Origin: Alphaproteobacteria bacterium
Lineage (GTDB): Bacteria; Pseudomonadota; Alphaproteobacteria; Rs-D84
Reading direction: 5' to 3'
DNA: 64,000 nt
Assembly: GCA_017427405.1 (NCBI GenBank)
Contig: JAFRSV010000010.1
Location: 1 to 64,000 of the forward strand
Part shown: positions 17,808 through 25,836 of the stretch, in pieces
Layout of the letters: each line of letters starts with the position of its first letter
How positions within the stretch are numbered: the stretch's first letter is position 1
Program-made: the position numbers and the translations under genes
The notes under the pieces: generated by a model
Told to the model about the DNA's origin: nothing
Database searches by the model: none
The model's input: only the letters and a program-made list of their open reading frames with translations

Positions 17808-18272
17808 ATGCCGTCAGATACGCGCATCTTGGTTGGAAAAATTGTTGCACCCCAGGGCATACGGGGTGAAGTCCGGGTTCAGACATTTACTGAAAAACCG
17901 TCGGATTTTCAAAAACTGGCGGTTTTTGGGGATAAAATTCCGGCCGGTGCGTTGCATTTTGTACGCGCGCTTCCGAATACCAATGTGGTTATTATGCGCG
18001 TGGATGGTTTTGCCGACCGAACGGCGGTGGAATCGTTGCGGGGCACAGAACTTTTTATAAACCGCGACGATTTGCCGCCAACAAAATCGGACGAGTATTA
18101 CCAGGCGGACCTGATTGGAATGATGGTTGTCCGTGATGGCGCGGAATTGGGCCACATTGTGTGCTTTCAAAACTTTGGCGCCGGCGATATTATGGAATTA
18201 GATAATGGCGACATGGTGTCTTTTCGGGGGGCGAGTGTAGATTTTGAAAAGAAAATAGTAAACGTGAAATAA
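17808..18272 (+). CDS. rimM: Ribosome maturation factor RimM
   Basis: The 154-residue product has the N-terminal beta-barrel start ILVGKIVAPQGIRGEVRV (KI-APQGI-GEV signature), the ELFINRDDLPP hinge and a PRC-barrel with YYQADLIGMMVV. RimM binds S19 and helps 16S 3'-domain maturation. It is somewhat shorter than the usual 165-175 residues, with a trimmed C-terminus. It starts 3 bases after rpsP. Confidence 0.95.
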   Translation: MPSDTRILVGKIVAPQGIRGEVRVQTFTEKPSDFQKLAVFGDKIPAGALHFVRALPNTNVVIMRVDGFADRTAVESLRGTELFINRDDLPPTKSDEYYQADLIGMMVVRDGAELGHIVCFQNFGAGDIMELDNGDMVSFRGASVDFEKKIVNVK

Positions 18273-18283
18273 AAGGTTTTTTT

Positions 18284-18553
18284 ATGAGAATGATTTATGT
18301 TGACGAGGAACTAATTAGAATCGAAGATGGATGTGGAATCCGACCGTTAAAAAAATGCCCGGTTCAGGTATACGCAAAGCAACATGGTATAATCACAACC
18401 AAAAATATGCCGTTTCCGTGGAAACAAACGAATATATGGATTTGGACAGAGGCGGATAATAAAAAACTTGCCGTTCAAATTCAAAACTTATGCGACAGTT
18501 GTTATTATGGTAATGCACAGAAAATAAAGCGCAGCCAAGAAAAAACAAAATAA
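18284..18553 (+). CDS. Unknown small protein (89 residues) inserted between rimM and trmD
   Basis: AAAGG precedes the ATG and the stop lies 2 bases before trmD, so it belongs to the operon. The sequence (MRMIYVDEELIRIEDGCG, PVQVYAKQHGIITTKN, FPWKQTNIWIW) is not recognised. It has a short tryptophan-rich centre and a Lys-rich end, with no membrane segment. It is not part of the canonical rpsP-rimM-trmD-rplS order and may be lineage-specific. Confidence 0.65.
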   Translation: MRMIYVDEELIRIEDGCGIRPLKKCPVQVYAKQHGIITTKNMPFPWKQTNIWIWTEADNKKLAVQIQNLCDSCYYGNAQKIKRSQEKTK

Positions 18554-18555
18554 AA

Positions 18556-19254
18556 ATGCACTTTAACATACTGACCGTTTTTCCAGAAATGTTTCCGGGT
18601 ACACTTGGTGCCGGGGTGGTTGGTCGTGCTTTGGCGGACGGAATTTGGTCGTATAGTGTTATAAACATTCGCGATTTTGCCATAAATGATTATGGCAGTG
18701 TTGATGACGCACAATTCGGTGGCGGTGCCGGTATGGTTATGCGCCCCGATGCGTTGGGTGCGGCGATAGATTCAATCGAAAAACCGGGGCAAATTATATG
18801 CTTTTCCCCGCGTGGGGCGCGTTTAGACCAAAAAATGGTACGCGGGTTTGCGGGTGATGCGAAAAACGCGGTTTATACCCTGCTCTGTGGTCGGTACGAA
18901 GGAATTGACCAGCGGGTTATTGATGAATATAACATTATGGAATTATCCATTGGCGATTACATATTGTCCGGCGGGGAAATTGCCGTGCAAGTTTTTATTG
19001 ACAGCACGGTTCGCGTGTTGGATAATGTACTTGGCGGTGGTGCGGAATCGACCGCAAATGAAAGTTTTGAAATCGGGGGGTTGGAATGGCCGTTATATAC
19101 CCGCCCGTCGGTATGGCGTGGACGAAATGTCCCAGAAGTCCTGCTGTCTGGTCACCACGGCAACATAGAACGGTGGCGGAAACAACAATCGGACGAAATA
19201 ACAAAAATGCGTCGTCCGGATTTAATAAAGGAAAATGAAAATGAACATAATTAA
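18556..19254 (+). CDS. trmD: tRNA (guanine-N1-)-methyltransferase TrmD
   Basis: The 232-residue product methylates G37 of tRNAs reading CNN codons, preventing frameshifting. It has the SPOUT start [39 protein letters not shown] and the knot region [13 protein letters not shown], then the C-terminal helices with [20 protein letters not shown]. There is no clear ribosome site, so translation is probably coupled to the upstream small ORF. Its last codons overlap the rplS start by 14 bases. Confidence 0.97.
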   Translation: MHFNILTVFPEMFPGTLGAGVVGRALADGIWSYSVINIRDFAINDYGSVDDAQFGGGAGMVMRPDALGAAIDSIEKPGQIICFSPRGARLDQKMVRGFAGDAKNAVYTLLCGRYEGIDQRVIDEYNIMELSIGDYILSGGEIAVQVFIDSTVRVLDNVLGGGAESTANESFEIGGLEWPLYTRPSVWRGRNVPEVLLSGHHGNIERWRKQQSDEITKMRRPDLIKENENEHN

Positions 19255-19648
19255 AAAAATCGAAGAAAAAAATATCGCAAAGGTCAAAGGCGACAAGGTT
19301 ATTCCGAATTTCAAGGCGGGTGACACTTTGCGCGTGCATGTAAAAATCAAAGATGGCGACAAATTCCGTATTCAATTATTCGAAGGCGTCGTGATTGCAC
19401 GTGACGGTGGCATGGGCAATACCGCATCGTTCACGGTTCGTCGTGAATCTTATGGTGTTGGCGTTGAACGCAAGTTCCCACTGTACAGCCCGGCAATCGA
19501 AAAAATTGAAAAGGTTCGTATTGGTCGCGTGCGTCGCGCGAAATTGTTCTTTTTACGGAAATTGTCCGGTAAAAAGGCGCGTATTGTTGAAGATTTGGCG
19601 GCAACAAGCGCGGAAAAAGGCACAAAGGCCGAAAAGAGCGAAAAATAG
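19241..19648 (+). CDS. rplS: 50S ribosomal protein L19
   Basis: Two ATGs lie 6 bases apart (19235, 19241). The second is preferred because AAAGG (19227-19231) is then 9 bases away and the product begins [11 protein letters not shown], the usual L19 start. The product has 135 residues. L19 lies at the 30S-50S interface ([37 protein letters not shown]). A Glu/Lys/Ala-rich tail is added at the C-terminus. It is the last gene of the operon, followed by a terminator. Confidence 0.97.
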   Translation: MNIIKKIEEKNIAKVKGDKVIPNFKAGDTLRVHVKIKDGDKFRIQLFEGVVIARDGGMGNTASFTVRRESYGVGVERKFPLYSPAIEKIEKVRIGRVRRAKLFFLRKLSGKKARIVEDLAATSAEKGTKAEKSEK

Positions 19649-19665
19649 ATTCCCATCTGATTCAC

Positions 19666-19693
19666 AAAAATCCCGCACTTGCGGGATTTTTTT
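19666..19693 (+). terminator. Rho-independent terminator of the rplS operon
   Basis: AAAAATCCCGC and GCGGGATTTTT form a long stem around a 3-4 base loop, followed by TTT. Confidence 0.9.
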
Positions 19694-19697
19694 AGTG

Positions 19698-19988
19698 CTA
19701 GCATCTTTTTTTACGTTTGTTGTGTTTTTGATAATATGCGGTTAGCAAGAATACGGTCACAATAAATACCAAATCTAGTGTGGCGATAAATATCACACCA
19801 ACCTCTGGTGTTTCCAACAGAACATACCCCAAATAAGACAAATCGGTTGTAATCCACACGAACCAAGATGTTAAACTTAAATCATCGGCGTGCCGTGTCT
19901 TTAATATCTTGATAATCTGGGGAATATAGGCAACAAATTCCAAAATGGTATAAACAGACAAAAAAGCATAAGCAATTATTTCTTTCAT
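19698..19988 (-). CDS. SemiSWEET/PQ-loop-type small membrane protein
   Basis: The 96-residue product has three predicted membrane helices. The first ends in the PQ-loop sequence FVAYIPQIIKILKTRHADD, followed by SLTSWFVWITTDLSYLGY. This matches bacterial SemiSWEET transporters, single three-helix bundles that dimerise to pass small sugars, though related PQ-loop proteins carry other substrates. AGGAGA precedes the ATG. A basic tail KHNKRKKRC ends the protein. The substrate is unknown. Confidence 0.75.
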   Translation of the reverse strand: MKEIIAYAFLSVYTILEFVAYIPQIIKILKTRHADDLSLTSWFVWITTDLSYLGYVLLETPEVGVIFIATLDLVFIVTVFLLTAYYQKHNKRKKRC

Positions 19989-20054
19989 AAAAATCTCCTG
20001 CGATAACAGGGGAATTATATCATAAAATCGCGTATGATGTAATAGAAAAAACAG

Positions 20055-20083
20055 TTGAATTTAAGCCAGTTTTATAGTATAAT
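20055..20083 (+). promoter_or_regulatory. Promoter of the unknown gene at 20109
   Basis: TTGAAT (20055-20060), a 17-base spacer and a perfect TATAAT (20078-20083), 26 bases before the ATG. Confidence 0.65.
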
Positions 20084-20108
20084 AGCACGGATAAATTAGG
20101 AGTAAAAT

Positions 20109-20972
20109 ATGGTTAAAAATCCATTATTAAACGAAGATTATTGCTATCATTCCATTGGTGGCGACGTTTTCAGAATGGAATCTATATTAAAACATGGAAT
20201 ATTATCGCAAAGCGAATTATCAAAAACCGGAATGCCTGAAAGCTCCATGGGTGGGGGCGGCTACAATGGGACAAACAAGGTTTCTGTTTTTGTGTCGCCG
20301 TTATTTTGTGAATCTGAGGTTTTGGGCAACGGATACGCCAATGGAATAGTTTTTGTTTGCAAAGCTGTTTATTCAATGCACGGTGTTGAGTCCGGCATAC
20401 CATCTGAAGCCCATGTTGGTTGGGGTATTCCGCGTGATAAAATCATAGGTATTGTGTTGCCAGACTCATTCTGGCACGCATCGATCAGTAAATATAAAAA
20501 ATTTATGTGTGGTTATGGTCGTTTACCAGAGGTGTGTAATGCATTTACTAAATGGATGAAATCAGAGTGCGGTTATCAGGCAAGTGATTATACAGAATTG
20601 CTGAAAAAATTAAAGAAAGAAAAAGATGTATTAAAGTGGGATACAATCCGCGACCAAATAGGCAAATTGGTGTTTGGGGATTTGCAAAAAGCCGTTGATA
20701 AAAAATTGGGTAAATCTGGTTCCACATTCGCAGATTTGGTAAAATATTATATCAAAGATACCAAATTGGTTTTATATAATCGTGAAGAATTGGAACAAGA
20801 TAAAACATATAAGAATCGCCTTAAAACAAGAAAAATCAAAACTGCGACAAGGAATATGGGCCCGCACATGGGCCTTCTTAGCAGAGACATTGAGTTTATA
20901 ACAATGGAAGAAGCCGGGCTAAAAAGTCCGACTATGAAAGTATTTCGTGGTTCCAGGGGATTAAAGCGTTAG
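20109..20972 (+). CDS. Unknown 287-residue protein, weakly ADP-ribosyltransferase-like N-terminus
   Basis: GGAG precedes the ATG and a strong promoter lies upstream. The N-terminus reads YHSIGGDVFRMESILKHGILS, then about 40 residues later VSVFVSPLF. A Y/H-x-T/S start, a helix ending in G(I/L)L and a later V-F-S strand recall the layout of small ADP-ribosyltransferase and Tpt1/DarT-like folds, but the resemblance is by eye only and no catalytic Glu is assigned. The C-terminal half is Lys-rich and helical. It stands alone, divergent from the small-gene cluster downstream. The function is unknown. Confidence 0.6.
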   Translation: MVKNPLLNEDYCYHSIGGDVFRMESILKHGILSQSELSKTGMPESSMGGGGYNGTNKVSVFVSPLFCESEVLGNGYANGIVFVCKAVYSMHGVESGIPSEAHVGWGIPRDKIIGIVLPDSFWHASISKYKKFMCGYGRLPEVCNAFTKWMKSECGYQASDYTELLKKLKKEKDVLKWDTIRDQIGKLVFGDLQKAVDKKLGKSGSTFADLVKYYIKDTKLVLYNREELEQDKTYKNRLKTRKIKTATRNMGPHMGLLSRDIEFITMEEAGLKSPTMKVFRGSRGLKR

Positions 20973-21051
20973 TCGATACTTCATTTTGCCTTGCAAATAA
21001 AAATCTGTGGCAATAATTGTTTTCATAAAACTGATGTAAAGGACAGAATTT

Positions 21052-21334
21052 TTAACGTCCTTTGTTTTTGGCGAACTTGGTAACCGCTTTTATAAAATTA
21101 TCGTAAACAGTGCAACGACCAAAATAATACGGATCGGTACATAAATTCGGTTCACCGTGTAAAAAAAGTCCTTGTATCGCCGGTTTCGCTTAATTCTTTT
21201 ATAAACGCGCGATATTCACGAAAATGTTGTGATACCTTTTCACACACCAACCCAGTGGCCGAACAAACATATGTATCTTGGGGTAAATTATAATCCCGTT
21301 CATACAAAGGTTCCATTTCAATTTCTTTTGCCAT
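21052..21334 (-). pseudogene. Small unknown gene interrupted by a +1 change in a seven-T run
   Basis: The ATG at 21334 has a strong AAGGAG site. The open frame stops after 60 residues (21152), but a second frame from the same spot continues to 21052 with convincing protein sequence (LHGEPNLCTDPYYFGRC, then VYDNFIKAVTKFAKNKGR). The two join if the T7 run (A7 at 21161-21167 on the plus strand) loses one base, giving a 93-residue protein with four cysteines. Recent inactivation, slippage-dependent expression and assembly error are all possible. No family is recognised. Confidence 0.6.
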
Positions 21335-21348
21335 TTTTATCTCCTTTT

Positions 21349-22113
21349 TTACCGCGATTTGCCCATATATTTATCGAACCGTTGCAGGGCGGGATAACAC
21401 TGTTTTTCAATATCCGGATACATTGGATGATTTTGGAATTTTTCAGATTCCGAGTTCATATATTCTTTGTATGTATCCGCATTTTCCTTGTTATCGAATA
21501 ATGAAATGTGGATACATGGGCGTTTTGCATAAGTGCCGGCCCCAGCATGAATGGAATCAATCAATTTCAACATATAAACATAATAATCTGGCTGATTTTT
21601 ACAAACCGTTATCGTTTTGAATACAGGCACACAACCACCAACCCCAATTAAATTGTCACTATCTTTTTGTATAACTATCGGATTATATCCGCCAAATACA
21701 TCCAAGGGTACATCAATTGTTTTACCAAATCGAAAAGTGCAACGCGACCTGCGCCATGATGTTGTTTCGTTGGGATTATATCCCTTGTTAAACACATCAA
21801 TGTTTTTTGTCATAAGGTTTGATATTTTTGCATTATCGTTAACTTCGGAAATCAAGAATTCTTCATAATCTTTGATTTGACATAACAAATTGTAATATTT
21901 ATTGCAATAATCGCCGTTGGCCAAATGATATTGTTCCACGCCCAAATCAGTATCTTTGTTTTGCAACAAAACCCCGTCGCCACGCATATAAACATAAAGC
22001 CCATATACATCATTGTTTTTAATGTCACATTGCAATCCGACCAGACGTTTGTATGCCGTAGATGCCTCGAACAATGGTGTTGGAACTGTTTTTGAATTCG
22101 TGTTATCCATCAT
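21349..22113 (-). CDS. Unknown protein, 254 residues
   Basis: The start at 22113 has AAGGAC upstream and avoids running 214 bases into the upstream gene, as a longer frame would. The product begins MMDNTNSKTVPTPLFEAST. It is soluble, with several short aromatic beta-like stretches (NDVYGLYVYMRGDGVLLQN, YYVYMLKLIDSIHAG, CIHISLFD) and a Lys-rich end. No motif is recognised. It is part of a six-gene run on the minus strand with 13-23 base gaps and AAGG-type ribosome sites, so an operon is likely. Confidence 0.65.
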   Translation of the reverse strand: MMDNTNSKTVPTPLFEASTAYKRLVGLQCDIKNNDVYGLYVYMRGDGVLLQNKDTDLGVEQYHLANGDYCNKYYNLLCQIKDYEEFLISEVNDNAKISNLMTKNIDVFNKGYNPNETTSWRRSRCTFRFGKTIDVPLDVFGGYNPIVIQKDSDNLIGVGGCVPVFKTITVCKNQPDYYVYMLKLIDSIHAGAGTYAKRPCIHISLFDNKENADTYKEYMNSESEKFQNHPMYPDIEKQCYPALQRFDKYMGKSR

Positions 22114-22135
22114 TTTATTGTCCTTTTTATATGGT

Positions 22136-23041
22136 TTAATCGCTATAATCTGCGGCGACAAGATGCCCACGTGTCGCCACCAATTGATGCCATGCGTTAA
22201 GGTATTTATCAATAATTGCCTCAATCTCGCTGGGTTTGGTTTTATACGGCACATCGATTTGCACACCGCGGAACACCATCCAAACATTGGTTTGATAATC
22301 GTACGATATCTGAATTGATGCGCCAACCGCGGTTTCGACATACGTTCCAACAGATGGGGTAAATTTTATACTGGGCCATGGTCGCCCATCGAATTCATTT
22401 GGCATATGCATGACATAGGATCCAACCAGTTTGTTATCATCGGAATAGTATTTGTATGGTCGTATATGACTGCGAATAATTTGTTTAAGGGTTATTCCCG
22501 ATTTTGGCTTTTTACAGTTAAACCGAAAATATACACCATTGGCATCACACGGCCGGCCATATTCTTCGGAATCGTGACAAAGTGTCATAAGTTTAGATTT
22601 TGCCAGATTTTTAACATTACCATTTTTATCAATTGCGCCGCTTTTTACATCATCGCGATATGCATACACCAATTTTGATACCTCGTTCGGTTTGATAACG
22701 TCCCACAATATCCCATATTTAAAAATAACCTCGTTATAATATGTGTTTGAAATATCCCGAAATTTTTCAGGCACTGTTCGAACCAGGCGCGCGGCCGCCA
22801 AACTGGCCAGGGTAAGTTCGGGGCAATCCGAAAATTTTTCTGGGTTGACTTCTTGCAAGGCACCAATTCGGACACGAAATATTTCCGGCAATTGATCGAG
22901 TTCGGTTTTATGTCGGTCCAATTCCTTATTCAGTTCGATTGTTTGTTGATCACGAAATTCTTCCTCTGCCTTGGCCACGATCTTTGCCATTTCTTCATCC
23001 GACTTAACCCTATAGACATGTTTATCATACGAATTCGACAT
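22136..23041 (-). CDS. Unknown protein, 301 residues
   Basis: Starts with MSNSYDKHVYRVKSDEEM; residues about 15-50 form a charged coiled coil (KIVAKAEEEFRDQQTIELNKE onwards). A middle segment contains CHDSEEYGRPCDANGVYF with two cysteines, and the C-terminal part is beta-rich (IQISYDYQTNVWMVFRGVQID). I do not recognise a family. It sits mid-operon between the 49-residue ORF and the 254-residue gene. It is probably cytoplasmic, with no signal or membrane segment. Confidence 0.65.
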   Translation of the reverse strand: MSNSYDKHVYRVKSDEEMAKIVAKAEEEFRDQQTIELNKELDRHKTELDQLPEIFRVRIGALQEVNPEKFSDCPELTLASLAAARLVRTVPEKFRDISNTYYNEVIFKYGILWDVIKPNEVSKLVYAYRDDVKSGAIDKNGNVKNLAKSKLMTLCHDSEEYGRPCDANGVYFRFNCKKPKSGITLKQIIRSHIRPYKYYSDDNKLVGSYVMHMPNEFDGRPWPSIKFTPSVGTYVETAVGASIQISYDYQTNVWMVFRGVQIDVPYKTKPSEIEAIIDKYLNAWHQLVATRGHLVAADYSD

Positions 23042-23128
23042 GTTTTGCCTTTTTATTATCGCGAAATTTTGGTTATTTTATTGAATAATTCAACCAATGC
23101 AGCCGAAAATCTATGCTTTACAATTTTT

Positions 23129-23278
23129 TTATTTTTTCTTTTCCGTGGCGTCCATCAAGAATTTCAATTTCTTATTGAGTTCATTTTCAAACAAAGAAGC
23201 GGCGTTTATTTCTGGGGCAAACCAACCATCGCCCATATTAACATACCTAACATATCTGTGTGTTTTGTTTTGAGCCAT
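23129..23278 (-). CDS. Small unknown protein, 49 residues
   Basis: AAGGAT lies 5 bases before the ATG, 14 bases after the upstream gene. The sequence MAQNKTHRYVRYVNMGDG followed by WFAPEINAASLFENELNKK looks protein-like: a short N-terminal strand, then an amphipathic helix and KKK end. It is too short for family assignment. Co-transcribed neighbours suggest a partner in the same unknown process. Confidence 0.55.
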   Translation of the reverse strand: MAQNKTHRYVRYVNMGDGWFAPEINAASLFENELNKKLKFLMDATEKKK

Positions 23279-23292
23279 TTTTCATCCTTTTT

Positions 23293-23745
23293 TTACCGAC
23301 CGTTGTCATGCCGAAAAATCTGACCACGAACTGTATCATATTCTTTTTTGACGGCTTCATATTTTTCGGAACATTCAAGCCATGCTTTTTCTGCATTAAA
23401 GCAATGTTGATTGTTTGCCCAGTGCATACAAGTTTCATTTGTGCAAGGCACATCAGAACTGTACTTTGGACAATAGAACGTTATCACATCAGATTCACCA
23501 GTTAATAATCCAAGCAACTGACTTATTTTATCGCCCTGGTGATTTATTATACATGGATAATCCGCAAGCCCCCAAAATTCCGGACGCGGTTTTACGTTTG
23601 GCATCCACTTAGTTTTCAACTTGGATATTTTCCCACTGGCCGCCGCGAATTCTCCAAATGCACAAATGTTTCGCAGGTCCAATTCCTTTAATTGTTTGCT
23701 CAGTTTTCTGTATTTCTCAAACTGCGCTATTTTTTGTTTCAACAT
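23293..23745 (-). CDS. Unknown cysteine-containing protein, 150 residues
   Basis: AAGGAAAAGAG precedes the ATG. The N-terminal helix is Lys-rich (MLKQKIAQFEKYRKLSKQLKEL). The centre has six cysteines in YCPKYSSDVPC, TNETCMHWANNQHC and WLEC, a pattern that could bind a metal. The 93-residue frameshifted gene has a shorter comparable C..C pattern (CTDPYYFGRC). No known zinc-finger family fits exactly. Confidence 0.65.
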   Translation of the reverse strand: MLKQKIAQFEKYRKLSKQLKELDLRNICAFGEFAAASGKISKLKTKWMPNVKPRPEFWGLADYPCIINHQGDKISQLLGLLTGESDVITFYCPKYSSDVPCTNETCMHWANNQHCFNAEKAWLECSEKYEAVKKEYDTVRGQIFRHDNGR

Positions 23746-23758
23746 CTCTTTTCCTTTT

Positions 23759-24293
23759 TTACCGTCTTTTGGCGTGCATTAAACTATCGCGATAGTGTTC
23801 AACCGCCTGTTTATATTCCAAGTAATCCGCCGGCAAAGTTTTTTCAAATGCTTCAACCTGTTTATTCACGCGCACCCTTTTTGTAGATATTTTATAATTT
23901 ATCACACCTATAGCTATAATAAACAATCCCCACGATATAAATAAAATACCGATTCGTTGTCCATAGGTCAGGGGTTTCCTGTCTGTCTTTTCTTCTTTTT
24001 TTTAATGCCTGTTCATTGTATTTGGTGGCACACAATCTATACAGTTCTTCCAAATCTGGTCTTTTCTTGTAAAAAAACCAATCCTTAAAATCTATGCCTA
24101 TCTGGTATTCGTCAAACTCATCATATTTATGAAATGAAAACTGGTATTCGTCACCGATATAAACACGATAAAATTCTTTGCCACTCAAATCTTTAACTAT
24201 GACATTTTTATTGCGGATAATATCCAAACATTTTTGGATCATTGGATCATCTGATTGTATTTTTTCTTTTTCAAAATTATCGTTATTCGCCAT
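23759..24293 (-). pseudogene. Membrane-anchored unknown gene interrupted by a +1 change in an eight-A run
   Basis: From the ATG at 24293 the frame runs 133 residues to 23892, but its end (after QALKKRRKD) looks unnatural. In the frame reached by removing one base of the A8 run (T8 at 23996-24003), the sequence continues EEKTDRKPLTYGQRIGI, then a clear membrane helix (LFISWGLFIIAIGVI) and a charged tail ending at 23759. The repaired product has 177 residues. The C-terminal part alone could start at a GTG at 23869. It is first in the unknown minus-strand operon. Confidence 0.65.
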
Positions 24294-24318
24294 TTTGATA
24301 CCCTTTGGTTTTATGGGT

Positions 24319-24346
24319 ATGGTACTATAAAATCACGGCAAGTCAA
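24319..24346 (-). promoter_or_regulatory. Promoter of the unknown minus-strand operon
   Basis: On the minus strand TTGACT (24341-24346), a 16-base spacer and TACCAT (24319-24324), 26 bases before the ATG at 24293. Confidence 0.45.
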
Positions 24347-24359
24347 CGATAAATACCCC

Positions 24360-24405
24360 CACTAACACTAACCACTTGCACCCGTCACGACACGTCGTGC
24401 CGCGG
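24360..24405. repeat. Single TTAGTG-family arm joined to a CGTCAC palindrome
   Basis: 24360-24381 matches the arm words CACTAACACTAACCACTT of the elements at 3.1 and 45 kb. It is followed by the palindrome CACGACACGTCGTG and CCGCGG. No second arm is visible nearby. Confidence 0.6.
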
Positions 24406-24420
24406 TTACACTTTTTTAAT

Positions 24421-24449
24421 TTGACTTGCCGGCGATATGGCGATAGTAT
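24421..24449 (+). promoter_or_regulatory. Promoter of the DUF2155 gene (leaderless arrangement)
   Basis: TTGACT (24421-24426), a 17-base spacer and TAGTAT (24444-24449). The expected start, about 7 bases on, coincides with the ATG at 24457. Confidence 0.55.
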
Positions 24450-24456
24450 ATGGGTG

Positions 24457-24801
24457 ATGAAAAAAATTCTTGTTTCTTTATTGACCGTATTTACCGCTTT
24501 TGGGGCGCATGCGTATATTGATCGCGACACCGCGGTTTTACAGGTTATGAACAAGGCCGCCGGCAAGACCCAGACGATTATGGCACCCGTGGGCGGGGCG
24601 GTCGGTTTTGAAAAGTTAAACATAACCGTGCGCGCTTGCAAGCAATCTGATCCTTTTGATGCGGAAAATTTCTATGCGTTCACGGAAATTTCGCGCCCCG
24701 ACGGTGGTATGATTTATAGTAATTGGTTGGACCGGAATAATCCCGGTAAAAACCCGGTACAAAATGCCGACTATGATATATGGCTTGTGCGGTGTGAATA
24801 G
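24457..24801 (+). CDS. DUF2155 family periplasmic protein
   Basis: The product has 114 residues with signal peptide KKILVSLLTVFTAFGAHA. The remainder matches the alphaproteobacterial DUF2155 pattern: a short acceptor segment AAGKTQTIMAPVGGAVGFEKL, then ITVRACKQSDP, a central FAFTEISRPDGGMIYSNWL-like core and a final YDIWLVRCE with the paired cysteines (VRAC and VRC). The biochemical function is unknown; it is an exported envelope protein conserved in the class. It is followed 22 bases later by a small membrane protein gene. Confidence 0.85.
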   Translation: MKKILVSLLTVFTAFGAHAYIDRDTAVLQVMNKAAGKTQTIMAPVGGAVGFEKLNITVRACKQSDPFDAENFYAFTEISRPDGGMIYSNWLDRNNPGKNPVQNADYDIWLVRCE

Positions 24802-24823
24802 TTTTTAGTTTCGGGGGGATAAT

Positions 24824-25144
24824 ATGAAAAAAATCATTGTTCGTGGAATCGTCTTTTTTGTGGGGCTTGGTGTGTTGTTGATGGCGATATTTGTGTTCTT
24901 TACATTACCGCGCAAAGACGCCGCGTTGGAAAGTGCATATTTAAAAGATTGGCGCAGTGCGACGGTTGAACGGCGAATTGCCGCCGCGCGTGTTTTAACC
25001 GCATCGGAAAATAATCTTGAACTGTTGGTGGCATGTGTTGATAAAATGGCAACTTTGCCGGATTCCGCGGATATGCCGGTGCGCGACGCGATGGAACTTT
25101 GTTTTGTTGGAATACAATTAAAGAACACTGTGTACGAAGAATAA
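24824..25144 (+). CDS. Small membrane-anchored unknown protein
   Basis: GGGGGG precedes the ATG. The 106 residues comprise an N-terminal membrane helix (GIVFFVGLGVLLMAIFVFF) and a short helical extracytoplasmic part (RRIAAARVLTASENNLELLVACVDKM) that looks like one and a half HEAT-type helices. No family is recognised. The stop codon overlaps the next gene's ATG by one base (TAATG), showing coupling to the DUF1460 lipoprotein. Confidence 0.65.
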   Translation: MKKIIVRGIVFFVGLGVLLMAIFVFFTLPRKDAALESAYLKDWRSATVERRIAAARVLTASENNLELLVACVDKMATLPDSADMPVRDAMELCFVGIQLKNTVYEE

Positions 25145-25836
25145 TGTGGCGGGCGATATTTCTGTTTTTTTTGGTCGGTTGTGTGGGCGGCAATGTGGAC
25201 GTGGATTTTGGCGCAAAATATATTGGTGTGCGGTATGCAACCGATCCGTTGGGCGAAATGAAATCGCCGGACAATGACCCGCTTATTCGATTTGATGCGT
25301 TTGATTGCACAACATTTGTTGAAACGGTTTTGGCGGGGGCCGATGTGCAAAAACTAAATAAAATTAGGTATTCGGACGGCGTGCCGGACTTTGTTCGGCG
25401 AAACCATTTTATTGAAACAGATTGGCTTTCCAACAATTCCGATATTGTTCAAAATGTAAGTAATCGTTATGCGCCAACCGCCATACATACGGTCACGATT
25501 GATAAAAAGAATTGGTTTCGGGTCATGCACAATATGGACACGGACTTTTCGCCACGTACCGCGCGTTTGGAATATATTCCGTATAAATATGCCACGGATA
25601 TTCGGGTTTTGACCCCGGTTGTTGTGTTGTTTTTACGCGATGATCCAAAGATTTGTGATAAAATCGGCACCGATTTGGCGGTGCGACATATGGGTTTTTT
25701 GTTGCCGAACGGGCGGTTCCGTCACGCATCGCGGCGCGCGGGCGCGGTTGTTGAAACACCCTTTCGCGAATACGTGCAAAGAATGATGGAAAGTGAAAAA
25801 AATTTGGGTATAATGATTTTGGAAATAAAGAAATGA
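25144..25836 (+). CDS. DUF1460-family amidase-like lipoprotein
   Basis: The ATG at 25144 gives 230 residues with a short lipoprotein signal (WRAIFLFFLVGC, lipobox LVGC, Cys13). DUF1460 proteins have a papain-like NlpC/P60-type fold and act on cell-wall peptides. The nucleophile motif is FDCTTFVET and the His motif RHMGFLLPNGRFRHAS. It is probably tethered to the outer membrane and cleaves or recycles muropeptides, which is an inference from the family. It overlaps tsaD by 4 bases. Confidence 0.85.
   Translation: MWRAIFLFFLVGCVGGNVDVDFGAKYIGVRYATDPLGEMKSPDNDPLIRFDAFDCTTFVETVLAGADVQKLNKIRYSDGVPDFVRRNHFIETDWLSNNSDIVQNVSNRYAPTAIHTVTIDKKNWFRVMHNMDTDFSPRTARLEYIPYKYATDIRVLTPVVVLFLRDDPKICDKIGTDLAVRHMGFLLPNGRFRHASRRAGAVVETPFREYVQRMMESEKNLGIMILEIKK

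Noticed and set aside
24805..25436. Two long minus-strand frames opposite the DUF1460 region
   Set aside because: Antisense shadows: no start signals, and the opposite strand has a lipobox and catalytic motifs.
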